From: Verrucomicrobiota bacterium
GTDB lineage: Bacteria; Verrucomicrobiota; Verrucomicrobiia; Opitutales; Opitutaceae
DNA length: 11,502 nucleotides
Direction: 5' to 3'
Assembly (NCBI GenBank): GCA_030916665.1
Contig: JAUPWC010000557.1
Location: forward strand, 1-11,502
Numbering within the stretch: the first letter of the stretch is position 1; each line of letters begins with the position of its first letter. The notes beneath the pieces are model-generated. The model was given only the letters and a program-made list of their open reading frames with translations, searched no databases and was not told the origin of the DNA. A program made the position numbers and the translations under genes. This document shows, in pieces, positions 1 to 6,583 of the stretch.

Positions 1-1079
1 CGCTCCACGTCGGCATCACTCAATCCGGGATGCAACGGTAGCGACAACACCTCGGAGCAGGCCTGCTCCGTGTGGGGCAAACTCAGGGCGGCGTCGTGAT
101 AGGCGGGCTGCCGGTGGATCGGCACGGGATAGAGCACCCCGCAGAGAATGTGCTTCTTCTCCAGTTGCGCCCGCAACTCCTCGCGGCGCGGCGTGCGGAC
201 GACGAACTGGTGCCAGCAATGGATGCAGGCTTCGGCGGTGACAGGAAGCGCCAGCGGCACCCGCTGCAGTTCCGTCTGATAGCGGGCGGCGATGGCCGCC
301 CGCCGCGCATTGTCGGCATCAAGATGCCCGAGGCGCACGCGCAGGATGGCCGCCTGCATTTCATCCAGCCGGCTGTTGCGGCCATGCATCTCGCTCACGT
401 AGCGCTTGCGCCAGCCGTATTGCCGGAGTTGGCGCACCTGATCCAGCAAGGCGGAATCGCTGCCGCAGACGGCTCCGCCATCGCCGAGCGCGCCGAGGTT
501 CTTGGTCGGATAAAAACTGAACGCCGCGAGCCGCCCCCAGGTGCCGGCCTTGCGGCCGTTGATCGAAGCGCCGTGCGCCTGGGCACAGTCCTCGATGACC
601 GTCAGGTTGTGCGCCGCCGCGACCGTCATCAGGTGCGGCATGTCCACCATCTGCCCGTAGAGATGGACCGGCACGACGGCCTTGATCTTGGGGTCGCGCA
701 GGGTAGTCAGCATCGACTCCAACGCGACGACGTCCATCAGCATGGTCGCCTGATCAATCTCCACATAAACCGGCCGCGCTCCGGTGGCGGAGATGGCGGA
801 GATCGTGGCGGAGACGGTGTTGGCCACGGTCACGACCTTGTCACCCAGGCCGATGCCCGCCGCGCGCAGCGCCAGTTCGATGGCATCGGTGCCGTTGGCC
901 ACGGCGACCGTTCCGGTCGGGCCCAGCCACTGCGAAAACTCCTTCTCAAACGCCTCACCCTCGGGGCCGAGAATGTAGTGCCCGCTTTGCAACACACGCC
1001 GGATGGCGGCATCGGTTTCGGCCTGCGCGGCGAGATACGCGGCCTTGGGGTCGGCGGGCAGGATTTTGCGGCTGTTCAC
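1..1079 (-). CDS. DegT/DnrJ/EryC1/StrS-family PLP aminotransferase (partial, C-terminus beyond the window)
   Basis: This is a predicted pyridoxal-phosphate aminotransferase that would transfer an amino group to a keto-sugar nucleotide in glycan synthesis. 359 codons are visible and the reading frame leaves the left edge open, so only the last part is missing. Family hallmarks read directly: NGTDAIELAL at residues 62-71 (PLP phosphate region), IEDCAQAHGA at 162-171 (Asp and Gln that contact the PLP ring), FSFYPTKNLGALGDGGA at 187-203 with Lys193 as the expected Schiff-base lysine, and a conserved C-terminal stretch LYPVPIHRQPAYH near 316-328. The start is GTG at 1079; it overlaps the TGA of the upstream epimerase gene as GTGA, which suggests translational coupling. 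An AAGGAG lies about 14 nt upstream, inside the epimerase gene, too far to be a convincing ribosome site. The epimerase partner suggests amino-sugar synthesis for surface polysaccharide. The exact substrate cannot be read from the sequence. Confidence 0.93.
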   Translation of the reverse strand, partial: MNSRKILPADPKAAYLAAQAETDAAIRRVLQSGHYILGPEGEAFEKEFSQWLGPTGTVAVANGTDAIELALRAAGIGLGDKVVTVANTVSATISAISATGARPVYVEIDQATMLMDVVALESMLTTLRDPKIKAVVPVHLYGQMVDMPHLMTVAAAHNLTVIEDCAQAHGASINGRKAGTWGRLAAFSFYPTKNLGALGDGGAVCGSDSALLDQVRQLRQYGWRKRYVSEMHGRNSRLDEMQAAILRVRLGHLDADNARRAAIAARYQTELQRVPLALPVTAEACIHCWHQFVVRTPRREELRAQLEKKHILCGVLYPVPIHRQPAYHDAALSLPHTEQACSEVLSLPLHPGLSDADVE

Positions 1080-2080
1080 AGGTAGTGCTTCAGCTCCTTG
1101 CGGTAGTAGGCGACGGTTTTGGCGAGAGCCGTGCGGATGGAGGTGCGCGGCTTCCAGCCCAGCTCACGCTCGATCAGGCCGGAATCAGAGTAGTAGTCGC
1201 CGATGTCGATCTTGCGCCGGTCGGCGGGAAACTCGCGCACCCGGTAGCTTCCCCGCCCGGCCACCTCGACCAGCAGCGCCGCCAGCTCGCGCAGGCTGAT
1301 GCGGCCGACGCCACCGAGGTTGAACACGCGGCCGACCGCCTGCGGATGGGTCGCCGCGATGAGGAAGGCCTCGACCGCATCGTCCACGTAGGTGAAGTCA
1401 CGCAGCTGCGCGCCGCCCCAGACTTCGATCGGTTTGCCTTCAAGGATCTGTTTGATCCACACGCCGACGAAAGTCTGCCGCGCATCCTTCACGCGCATGC
1501 GCGGGCCGATCGTGTTGGTGAGGCGCAGCACGGTGCTGGGCACGCCGTGCACGTGGCTGTAAAGCAGGTGATACTCCTCGCCGGCGAGCTTGTTGATGCC
1601 GTTCACGTCCACCGGGCGCAGCGGGTGTTTCTCGTCCACCGGCAGATAATCGGGCCGCCCGTAGATCTGACGCGTGCTGGCGAAGACGACGCGCAACCGC
1701 GGGTTGTGCTTCCGGCAGGCCTCCAGCAGCGTGAGCTGGGCACGGCAGTTGATCTCCAGATCGGTCTCGGGATCGGTCATAGAATCCATGTGACTCGTCT
1801 GCCCGGCGAGATTGAAAAGGAAATGCTGCCCGCGCAAAAACTCCGGCAGGCTGTGCCGGTCGCGCACGTCGGACAGGTTGATGTTCGCCTTGCCCGCGAG
1901 ACCGCGCACGTTGCGCCGGTTGCCGCCGTATTCGGGTATCAGGCTGTCGAGCAGCGTGACCTTGGCGCCGAGCTGCACGAGCGCATGCGCCAGGTTCGAG
2001 CCGATGAAACCAAGTCCGCCGGTGATGAGCACACGCTTCCCCTTGAACGCCTTGGCGAATGGCAGAGCGGATTTCTTCAT
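1076..2080 (-). CDS. NAD-dependent epimerase/dehydratase, extended SDR family, with an atypical active site
   Basis: This is a predicted 334-residue nucleotide-sugar epimerase or dehydratase. The NAD(P)-binding Rossmann motif is GGLGFIG at residues 21-27, followed by LLDSLIPEYGGNRRN, which resembles the nucleotide-binding region of GalE-like enzymes. The catalytic Ser/Thr region is FASTRQIYG at 133-141, and later family blocks are RLTNTIGPR (186-194) and RDFTYVDDAVEAFL (227-240). The catalytic YxxxK position reads NGINK at 160-164: Lys164 is kept but the Tyr is replaced by Asn160, and the DNA there is unambiguous (AAC). I chose the ATG at 2080 because the Rossmann fold begins about 15 residues later; the open frame extends upstream to 2395, but that stretch lies inside folC and looks unlike protein. 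The gene follows folC by 56 bp and overlaps the aminotransferase by 4 nt, so a keto-sugar or epimerised product is probably handed to that enzyme. Substrate unknown. Confidence 0.93.
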   Translation of the reverse strand: MKKSALPFAKAFKGKRVLITGGLGFIGSNLAHALVQLGAKVTLLDSLIPEYGGNRRNVRGLAGKANINLSDVRDRHSLPEFLRGQHFLFNLAGQTSHMDSMTDPETDLEINCRAQLTLLEACRKHNPRLRVVFASTRQIYGRPDYLPVDEKHPLRPVDVNGINKLAGEEYHLLYSHVHGVPSTVLRLTNTIGPRMRVKDARQTFVGVWIKQILEGKPIEVWGGAQLRDFTYVDDAVEAFLIAATHPQAVGRVFNLGGVGRISLRELAALLVEVAGRGSYRVREFPADRRKIDIGDYYSDSGLIERELGWKPRTSIRTALAKTVAYYRKELKHYL

Positions 2081-2136
2081 CGGGGGGTGGCGGGAAACTG
2101 CCAGCCTGCGCTGCGGGAAACAAGCGCGCAATGCGC

Positions 2137-3438
2137 TCAAAAGTCCTGCAGCTTGTCCTCGCGCGAGCCGCGGCCGGGATCGAGCTGTTCCAGCACTTCG
2201 CCGAGCAGGTAGATCGAACCCGTGACGACCACGGTGTCGGCGGGATGACCGAGTGTGCAGGATCGGCTGTCTGGGAATATCGCGCCGATATCGCCGCGCC
2301 GTAGAAGATGCCGGGCGGAAACGGGAACCAGCGCCGCCATTTCCTCGTAGGGCGTGGCGCGGGCCTGATTGGGGGTGACGACGTGCAATTCGCACGCGTG
2401 CCGGGTCACGACTTCCAACAATGAGCGGGCCCGGAATTCACCCAGCGCACCGGCGATGATGACGGGCTTGCGACCGGTCTCGCTGACCAGCTTGGTGAGA
2501 TTCTTGTCCAGTTCCTGAGCTCCTTCGGGATTGTGCGAGGCGTCGAGGATGAGATGCCGGCCGCCGATTTCCAAACGCTGCCAGCGTCCCGGCCAGTCCA
2601 CGTGCTGAAGTCCGCGGGTTATCGCCGCCCCGTCGTGACGAAGGTTTGCCGGCAACAGACGCATGGCCAGAACGGCCGTGGCTGCATTCCAACGCTGGTA
2701 GTCGCCCTCGAGATTGGAGACGGGATACTCCGTCAGATCCTCGCCAAAGACCCCGCGTACCGAATGCACCGGCGCAGCCTGCGCTGCCGCCACTTCGCGG
2801 ATGACTTCCTCAGCTCCTGCCGGCATGCGGCCGATGACGACCGGGCGCCCGGGCTTGATGATGCCGGCCTTCTCGCGGGCGATCTTCTCGACGGTATCGC
2901 CGAGTTCCACGCAGTGGTCGAGGCCGATGGAGGTGATCACGCTGACCTCGGGCTGGACGATGTTCGTCGCGTCGAGCCGGCCACCCATGCCGGTTTCGAC
3001 CACAGCCACATCCACCCGGCGGCGCTGAAACTGCAGGAAAGCCATCGCGGACATGAACTCGAAGAAAGTGGCGTGCTCGTCGGGCGCGTAGGCCGCGGCC
3101 TGCTCCGCCACCGGGCGCAGTTCGCGGGCGTAGGCGACGATTTCCTCCTCGGTCAACAGGCGGCGATTCACCTGCACGCGTTCGCCCAGCTTGACCAGAT
3201 GCGGCGAGGTGTAGAGCCCGGTGCGCAGTCCGGCGGTGCGCAAGACGGACTCGATCATCGCGGAGACCGAGCCCTTGCCGTTGGTGCCGGCGACGTGGAT
3301 CACCGGATAACTGCGCTCGGGGTGACCCAGCGTTACCGCGAGCCGCTGCATGCGGTCGATGCCGAACTTCATGCCCCCGGCTTTCAAGCCGTAGAGGTAG
3401 TCCTTGACGGCGGCGTAGTCGGAGAGCGGGGCAGCCAC
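2137..3438 (-). CDS. folC: Bifunctional folylpolyglutamate synthase / dihydrofolate synthase
   Basis: FolC adds glutamate to folates (and often to dihydropteroate) using ATP in the cytoplasm. Motifs, numbered from the start chosen here (433 residues): the ATP-binding loop AGTNGKGSVSA at 50-60, YTSPHLVKLGERVQVN at 76-91, ETGMGGRLDATN at 148-159 (Mg/ATP site), ITSIGLDH at 168-175, REKAGIIKPG at 188-197, and DASHNPEGAQE at 299-309. Length fits the family. The start is uncertain: GTG at 3438 places SDYAAVKDYLYGLKAGGMKFG close to the N-terminus as usual for FolC; TTG at 3447 is possible, and the frame is open to a GTG at 3492, but that extension would be coded by a palindrome (3470-3490). No Shine-Dalgarno precedes any candidate. 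It lies downstream of accD, an arrangement also known from E. coli, and upstream of the sugar-nucleotide epimerase. Confidence 0.95.
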   Translation of the reverse strand: MAAPLSDYAAVKDYLYGLKAGGMKFGIDRMQRLAVTLGHPERSYPVIHVAGTNGKGSVSAMIESVLRTAGLRTGLYTSPHLVKLGERVQVNRRLLTEEEIVAYARELRPVAEQAAAYAPDEHATFFEFMSAMAFLQFQRRRVDVAVVETGMGGRLDATNIVQPEVSVITSIGLDHCVELGDTVEKIAREKAGIIKPGRPVVIGRMPAGAEEVIREVAAAQAAPVHSVRGVFGEDLTEYPVSNLEGDYQRWNAATAVLAMRLLPANLRHDGAAITRGLQHVDWPGRWQRLEIGGRHLILDASHNPEGAQELDKNLTKLVSETGRKPVIIAGALGEFRARSLLEVVTRHACELHVVTPNQARATPYEEMAALVPVSARHLLRRGDIGAIFPDSRSCTLGHPADTVVVTGSIYLLGEVLEQLDPGRGSREDKLQDF

Positions 3439-3469
3439 GGAATTCAATGCGGGAGGCAGGGATAGGGTA

Positions 3470-3513
3470 GGCGCACCGGCCCGGTGCGCCACGGCGGAGC
3501 GGGCCGCTCCGCC
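3470..3513. repeat. Tandem pair of near-perfect palindromes between accD and folC
   Basis: Two GC-rich hairpins sit side by side. The first has arms GGCGCACCGG (3470-3479) and CCGGTGCGCC (3481-3490) around a single central base. The second has arms GGCGGAGCGG (3493-3502) and CCGCTCCGCC (3504-3513), again with a single central base. Both have perfect 10-bp arms; in single strands the innermost pairs would have to open to form a loop. They begin 6 bases past the accD stop codon. No T-run follows on the minus strand, so they are not classic intrinsic terminators; they could be cruciform or REP-like elements, or 3'-end protectors of accD mRNA. If folC started at its most upstream GTG (3492), the first palindrome would be coding. 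Confidence 0.75.
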
Positions 3514-3519
3514 CTCCCC

Positions 3520-4449
3520 TCAGGCGCTCGCGGCCGCGCTGACCGACGGAAACGGCGACGCGGTCGGCACCTTGTGCGGGATGTATTTGTGCGTGTGCAG
3601 CGCCTGCAGGAGGCTCGTGAGGCGATCCTTCATCTCGAGGCGGCTGACGATCTGGTCCACGAGGCCGTGCTTGAGCAGGAATTCCGAGGTCTGGAAACCG
3701 GCGGGCAGCGACTGCTTGGTCGTTTCCTTGATCACGCGCGCCCCGGCGAAACCGATCATGGCGCCCGGTTCGGCGAGGATCACGTCGCCGAGCGTGGCGA
3801 AGCTGGCGGTGACACCGCCGGTCGTCGGGTAAGTGAGAAGGGAAATGAACGGCAGGCTGGCCGCGGCATGGCGGCCGAGCGCGGCGCTGGTCTTGGCCAT
3901 CTGCATGAGGCTGAAGATGCCCTCCTGCATGCGGGCGCCGCCGGACGCGCTGACGACGATGCAGGGGATCTTCTTCTTGGTGGCGCGCTCGATCGCCCGG
4001 GTGATCTTCTCGCCGACCGCCGCGCCCATGGCGCCGCCGCAGAAACGAAAATCCATCACGGCGAGCGACACGGTGATGCCGTTGATCTTGCCCGTGCCGC
4101 AGATCACAGCCTCGGGCAGGCCGCTGTCCTTCTCGTAGCGCTTGATGCGGTCGGGATAGGCGGCGGAGTCCACGAACTTGAGCGGATCGGCCGACTTCAC
4201 GTTGGCGTCGTGCTCCTCGAAGGAGCCCTCGTCGGTCATGCTGGCGATGCGGGCGCGGCAGCCGATGGGGAAATGGTAACCGCTCTTCGGCACCACCATG
4301 AAATTGGCCTCGAGGTCCTTGTTGAAGACGACCTCGCCCGACACGGGGCACTTGGTCCAGAGGCCCTCGGTGTTGACCTTCTTCTTGGCGGTTTTTGCGC
4401 CCGTGGCCTTGGGGGCCGAGGGCAGCTTGGGTTTGGCGAAATGCGACAT
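3520..4449 (-). CDS. accD: Acetyl-CoA carboxylase carboxyltransferase subunit beta, zinc ribbon degenerate
   Basis: AccD pairs with AccA to form the carboxyltransferase that moves the carboxyl group from biotin to acetyl-CoA, giving malonyl-CoA for fatty-acid synthesis. The 309-residue product has the crotonase-like core: [14 protein letters not shown] near 137-149, [11 protein letters not shown] at 167-177, [12 protein letters not shown] at 180-191, and [20 protein letters not shown] at 208-227. The N-terminus has the family entry [11 protein letters not shown], but of the four zinc-ribbon cysteines expected (Cys27, 30, 46 and 49 in the E. coli protein) only Cys34 remains; the other positions read Ser37, Val53 and Ser56. 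There is an extra Cys64 nearby. A basic, Ala/Lys-rich leader covers residues 5-25. The ATG at 4449 is preferred over a TTG at 4488 that would overlap comF; it is 16 bp past the comF stop. No accA is visible in the window. Confidence 0.96.
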   Translation of the reverse strand: MSHFAKPKLPSAPKATGAKTAKKKVNTEGLWTKCPVSGEVVFNKDLEANFMVVPKSGYHFPIGCRARIASMTDEGSFEEHDANVKSADPLKFVDSAAYPDRIKRYEKDSGLPEAVICGTGKINGITVSLAVMDFRFCGGAMGAAVGEKITRAIERATKKKIPCIVVSASGGARMQEGIFSLMQMAKTSAALGRHAAASLPFISLLTYPTTGGVTASFATLGDVILAEPGAMIGFAGARVIKETTKQSLPAGFQTSEFLLKHGLVDQIVSRLEMKDRLTSLLQALHTHKYIPHKVPTASPFPSVSAAASA

Positions 4450-4465
4450 GACGATGAAAGAGGGT

Positions 4466-5200
4466 TCAGCCGTGACCGAAGGTGACAACGTCGAGGCTCA
4501 GCGCACCGCCGCGGCGCAGCACTGCCGCGCAGGAATTGAGTGTGGAGCCCGTGGTGAAGACGTCATCAATGAGGAGGTAACGTTGCGCCGGATTAATGGT
4601 GGCGCCGGGAGCCAAAGCAAAGGCATTTTTCAGGTTCTCCCGGCGGGTCTCCCGGTCGAAATGGATCTGAGTATGGGTGTCCGTCACGCGGCGCAGCAGC
4701 TCCTGCACTTCCGCCTCGCCGTTCGCGGCTTGCACAAGGCAGTCCGCGAGCAAACGGCTCTGGTTGTAGGTCCGTTCGCGTTCCTTGCGCGGGTGCAGCG
4801 GCACCGGCACGAGCACGGCACCACGCGCGTAGCTGGCGTAACCCGGGGCGTGGCGCATGGTGGCCTCGACATCCTCCAGCACATGCAGGGCCGCGTGGTA
4901 TTTCAACGCGTGGATGAGCGAGCGCCCCGCCCCTTGCAGCAGGACGGCCGTGCGCCCCTCGCCAAAGACCGGATGCAGCGTCTCACAATGCTCGCAAAGC
5001 CGGTCCTCGGCCATCTCGCCGAAAAACGGATGTCCGCAGGTCGTGCAGTGCGGCGACCTGACGATGTAGAGAAGCGGCGCGCACAGCGGACACAGGTGCC
5101 GGTAGTTCCCCTCCTCCACCGCCCGGCCGCAATGCACGCAGCTGCGCGGAAACAGCACGTCGAGACCGTTGCGGCAGAGCGTTTGGACAACGGATTTCAC
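4466..5200 (-). CDS. comF: ComF family phosphoribosyltransferase-like protein
   Basis: This is a 244-residue ComF/GntX-type protein. ComF proteins are linked to DNA uptake in naturally competent bacteria, and their biochemical role is not fully settled. An N-terminal zinc-finger region has four CxxC pairs: Cys21/24, Cys37/40, Cys52/55 and Cys69/72. It is followed by the phosphoribosyltransferase-type domain with [19 protein letters not shown] at 130-148 and the PRPP-binding loop [14 protein letters not shown] at 209-222. The apparent start, GTG at 5200, gives MKSVV and lies in the left arm of a dyad repeat (5185-5260); the nearly identical MKSVA begins truA from a similar repeat. The next in-frame GTG is at residue 14 ([10 protein letters not shown]), just before the first CxxC, so the true protein could be about 13 residues shorter. 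It sits between truA and accD, 16 bp before accD. Confidence 0.92.
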   Translation of the reverse strand: MKSVVQTLCRNGLDVLFPRSCVHCGRAVEEGNYRHLCPLCAPLLYIVRSPHCTTCGHPFFGEMAEDRLCEHCETLHPVFGEGRTAVLLQGAGRSLIHALKYHAALHVLEDVEATMRHAPGYASYARGAVLVPVPLHPRKERERTYNQSRLLADCLVQAANGEAEVQELLRRVTDTHTQIHFDRETRRENLKNAFALAPGATINPAQRYLLIDDVFTTGSTLNSCAAVLRRGGALSLDVVTFGHG

Positions 5201-5260
5201 GGATTAAACACGGGGAGCTTCATTCCGCATCGGTGTCCATCGGCGTAATCCGTGTCGTCC
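5185..5260. repeat. Dyad repeat of the CACGGAT type in the truA-comF gap
   Basis: An imperfect inverted repeat fills the gap between truA and comF. The left side reads GGACAACGGATTTCACGGAT from 5185; the right side ends CGTAATCCGTGTCGTCC at 5260. It shares the words ACGGATTTCAC and CGTGTCC/GTGTCCATC with the repeat at 6008-6076. It begins 5 bases past the truA stop and its distal arm supplies the first codons of comF. Confidence 0.65.
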
Positions 5261-5265
5261 TCTCG

Positions 5266-6021
5266 TCAGTAAATCACCTTCACCATGAACAATCCCTGCG
5301 GCGGGGCGGTGACCACTTCGGCGATCCGGCGGCGGGTTTTCAGCAGCGCGGCCACGTCCGCGGGCCTGAGCTTGCCGAGGCCGACATTGACCAGCGCCCC
5401 GGCCAGACTGCGTGCCATTTTGTAGAGAAAGCCGTCGGCCTCGAAGGCAAACGTCACGCGCTGGCCGCGCTTTCGCACCTCGAGCCGGCGCAGGTGGCGC
5501 ACGGTCGTCTCGTAGGTGCGGTCGTTCTCTCCGGAAAAGGCCCAGAAGTCGTGCTTGCCGCGCAGGAGCTTTGCGGTGGCCTGCACCGCCGGCCAATCGA
5601 GGTCGCGGCCGAGGGACCAGCAGGTCCTCACCTCGAACGGATCCGCTTCGCCGAGGTGGACGTGGTAGCGGTAGATCTTCCCTTTTGCATCGAATCGGGC
5701 GTGAAAACCCGGCCGCGCCGCGCGAAGCGATTTGAGCAGGATGCTGCGCGGCAGGCCGGTCTGGATGGCCTTGCGCAACCTCTCCGCCCCGTGCCGCCAG
5801 GGGGCGTCGAAATGAAATACCTGCGCGTGGGCATGCACGCCCGAGTCGGTGCGCCCGCTGCCCTCGATCCGCAGCCGCTCGCCGAAAATGGCCTGCAGGC
5901 GTTTCTCGATCAGGTCCTGCACCGTGTTCCCCCCTTCCTGGCTCTGCCAGCCGTTGAACGTCGTCCCCTCATAGGCGACAACGCACTTCCAGCGTGATGA
6001 TTTTTGGGCCACGGATTTCAC
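5266..6021 (-). CDS. truA: tRNA pseudouridine(38-40) synthase
   Basis: TruA converts uridines 38, 39 and 40 of the tRNA anticodon stem-loop to pseudouridine. The 251-residue product matches the usual family length and carries VVAYEGTTFNGWQSQ at 14-28, the catalytic block EGSGRTDSGVHAHAQVFHF at 53-71 with Asp59 as the nucleophile, FHARFDAKGKIYRYHV in the middle, HDFWAFSGEN, and the C-terminal FLYKMARSLAGALVNVGLGK segment. No in-frame ATG lies near the start. GTG at 6021 (MKSVAQ...) and GTG at 6012 (VAQKSS...) are both possible, and both lie inside the dyad repeat 6008-6076. No Shine-Dalgarno is visible. The gene lies between ruvX and comF; truA upstream of accD-folC is a known arrangement. Confidence 0.95.
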   Translation of the reverse strand: MKSVAQKSSRWKCVVAYEGTTFNGWQSQEGGNTVQDLIEKRLQAIFGERLRIEGSGRTDSGVHAHAQVFHFDAPWRHGAERLRKAIQTGLPRSILLKSLRAARPGFHARFDAKGKIYRYHVHLGEADPFEVRTCWSLGRDLDWPAVQATAKLLRGKHDFWAFSGENDRTYETTVRHLRRLEVRKRGQRVTFAFEADGFLYKMARSLAGALVNVGLGKLRPADVAALLKTRRRIAEVVTAPPQGLFMVKVIY

Positions 6022-6076
6022 TGCTCAGCACGGATAGATTCCTTCTTCATCCGTGTCCATGCCTGTAATCCGTGGC
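6008..6076. repeat. Dyad repeat of the CACGGAT type in the ruvX-truA gap
   Basis: Outer arms are GCCACGGATT (6008-6017) and AATCCGTGGC (6067-6076), a perfect 10-bp dyad, with a second internal pair CACGGAT (6029-6035) and ATCCGTG (6049-6055). Read on the minus strand, the right half repeats with a ~10-nt phase (CCACGGATTA, then CACGGATGAA 20 nt on). The right arm ends on the first base of the ruvX stop codon and the left arm contains the truA start region. Confidence 0.75.
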
Positions 6077-6507
6077 TACTCCGGCACGGAAACCGGCGGC
6101 GGGAGCTTTTGATCGAGGTAGTCCTGGAGGATCAGACAGGCGGCGCGGGAGTCGATCAGGCCGCTGGTGCGCACGGCGCGGCGGTTTTTCTTGGCGATGC
6201 TGGACTCGGCTTCAGCGCTGGTGAGGGTCTCATCCACGAGGTGCACCGGCAGGCCGAACTCGGCCTTCAGGCGAGCGGCGAAGGCATCGACCTCCTTGGC
6301 CTTGAAACCGACCGTCCCGTCCATGTTGTAGGGATAACCGAGGACGAGGTCGGTGATGCGGCGCTGATGGATTTGTTCACCGAGCTTCTGCCAGCGCACG
6401 GCTTCGTCGGCGTCGGTCAACGCCGGCAGCGGCGTGGCCACACCGATTTCGTCGCCCTGGGCCAGACCGACGCGCTTCGTGCCGTAGTCTATGCCGAGGC
6501 AGCGCAT
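6076..6507 (-). CDS. ruvX: YqgF/RuvX family nuclease (putative Holliday junction resolvase / pre-16S rRNA nuclease)
   Basis: This is a 143-residue RNase H-fold protein of the YqgF family. In E. coli YqgF is needed for 5'-end maturation of 16S rRNA; a Holliday junction resolvase role was proposed from homology. The acidic active-site residues are all present: Asp7 in GIDYGTKRVG, Glu93 in VDETLTSAEAE, and Asp119 in LIDSRAACLILQDYLD. The family block GYPYNMDGTVG is at 57-67 (usually GLPLNMDGT). The ATG at 6507 is well placed because the first beta strand begins at residue 2. Only 4 bases separate it from the three-armed dyad at 6512-6561, so its initiation region may be structured in the mRNA. 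The stop is TAG. Confidence 0.95.
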   Translation of the reverse strand: MRCLGIDYGTKRVGLAQGDEIGVATPLPALTDADEAVRWQKLGEQIHQRRITDLVLGYPYNMDGTVGFKAKEVDAFAARLKAEFGLPVHLVDETLTSAEAESSIAKKNRRAVRTSGLIDSRAACLILQDYLDQKLPPPVSVPE

Positions 6508-6511
6508 GAGC

Positions 6512-6561
6512 TGTAGCGGCGGTCTGTGACCGCCGGACGGCGCTCATCGAGCGCCGCTACA
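6512..6561. repeat. Three-armed (cloverleaf-like) dyad repeat between manC and ruvX
   Basis: An outer pair TGTAGC (6512-6517) and GCTACA (6556-6561) encloses two perfect hairpins: GGCGGTC-TGT-GACCGCC (6518-6534) and GGCGCTC-ATC-GAGCGCC (6539-6555), separated by GGAC. The outer arms can alternatively extend to 10 bp (TGTAGCGGCG with CGCCGCTACA). It starts 22 bases past the manC stop and ends 4 bases before the ruvX ATG. There is no T-run, so it is not a standard terminator. The regular architecture suggests a REP-like interspersed element. Confidence 0.75.
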
Positions 6562-6583
6562 ATTCGTCCTGACGCCATGTCGT

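Noticed and set aside
72..1085. A 337-codon plus-strand open frame opposite the aminotransferase
   Set aside because: The minus-strand frame carries the full PLP-aminotransferase motif set; the plus-strand frame is a mirror artefact.
1085..2212. A 375-codon plus-strand open frame opposite the epimerase
   Set aside because: It is the mirror of a recognised SDR gene and shows no motif of its own.
2081..2395. N-terminal extension of the epimerase upstream of its ATG at 2080
   Set aside because: The extra 105 residues overlap folC, are Arg/Ser/Pro-rich without structure, and precede a normal Rossmann start.
2810..4351. A 513-codon open frame on the minus strand across folC and accD
   Set aside because: It is a shifted frame through two real genes; the translation is rich in Arg, Gly and His with no family motif.
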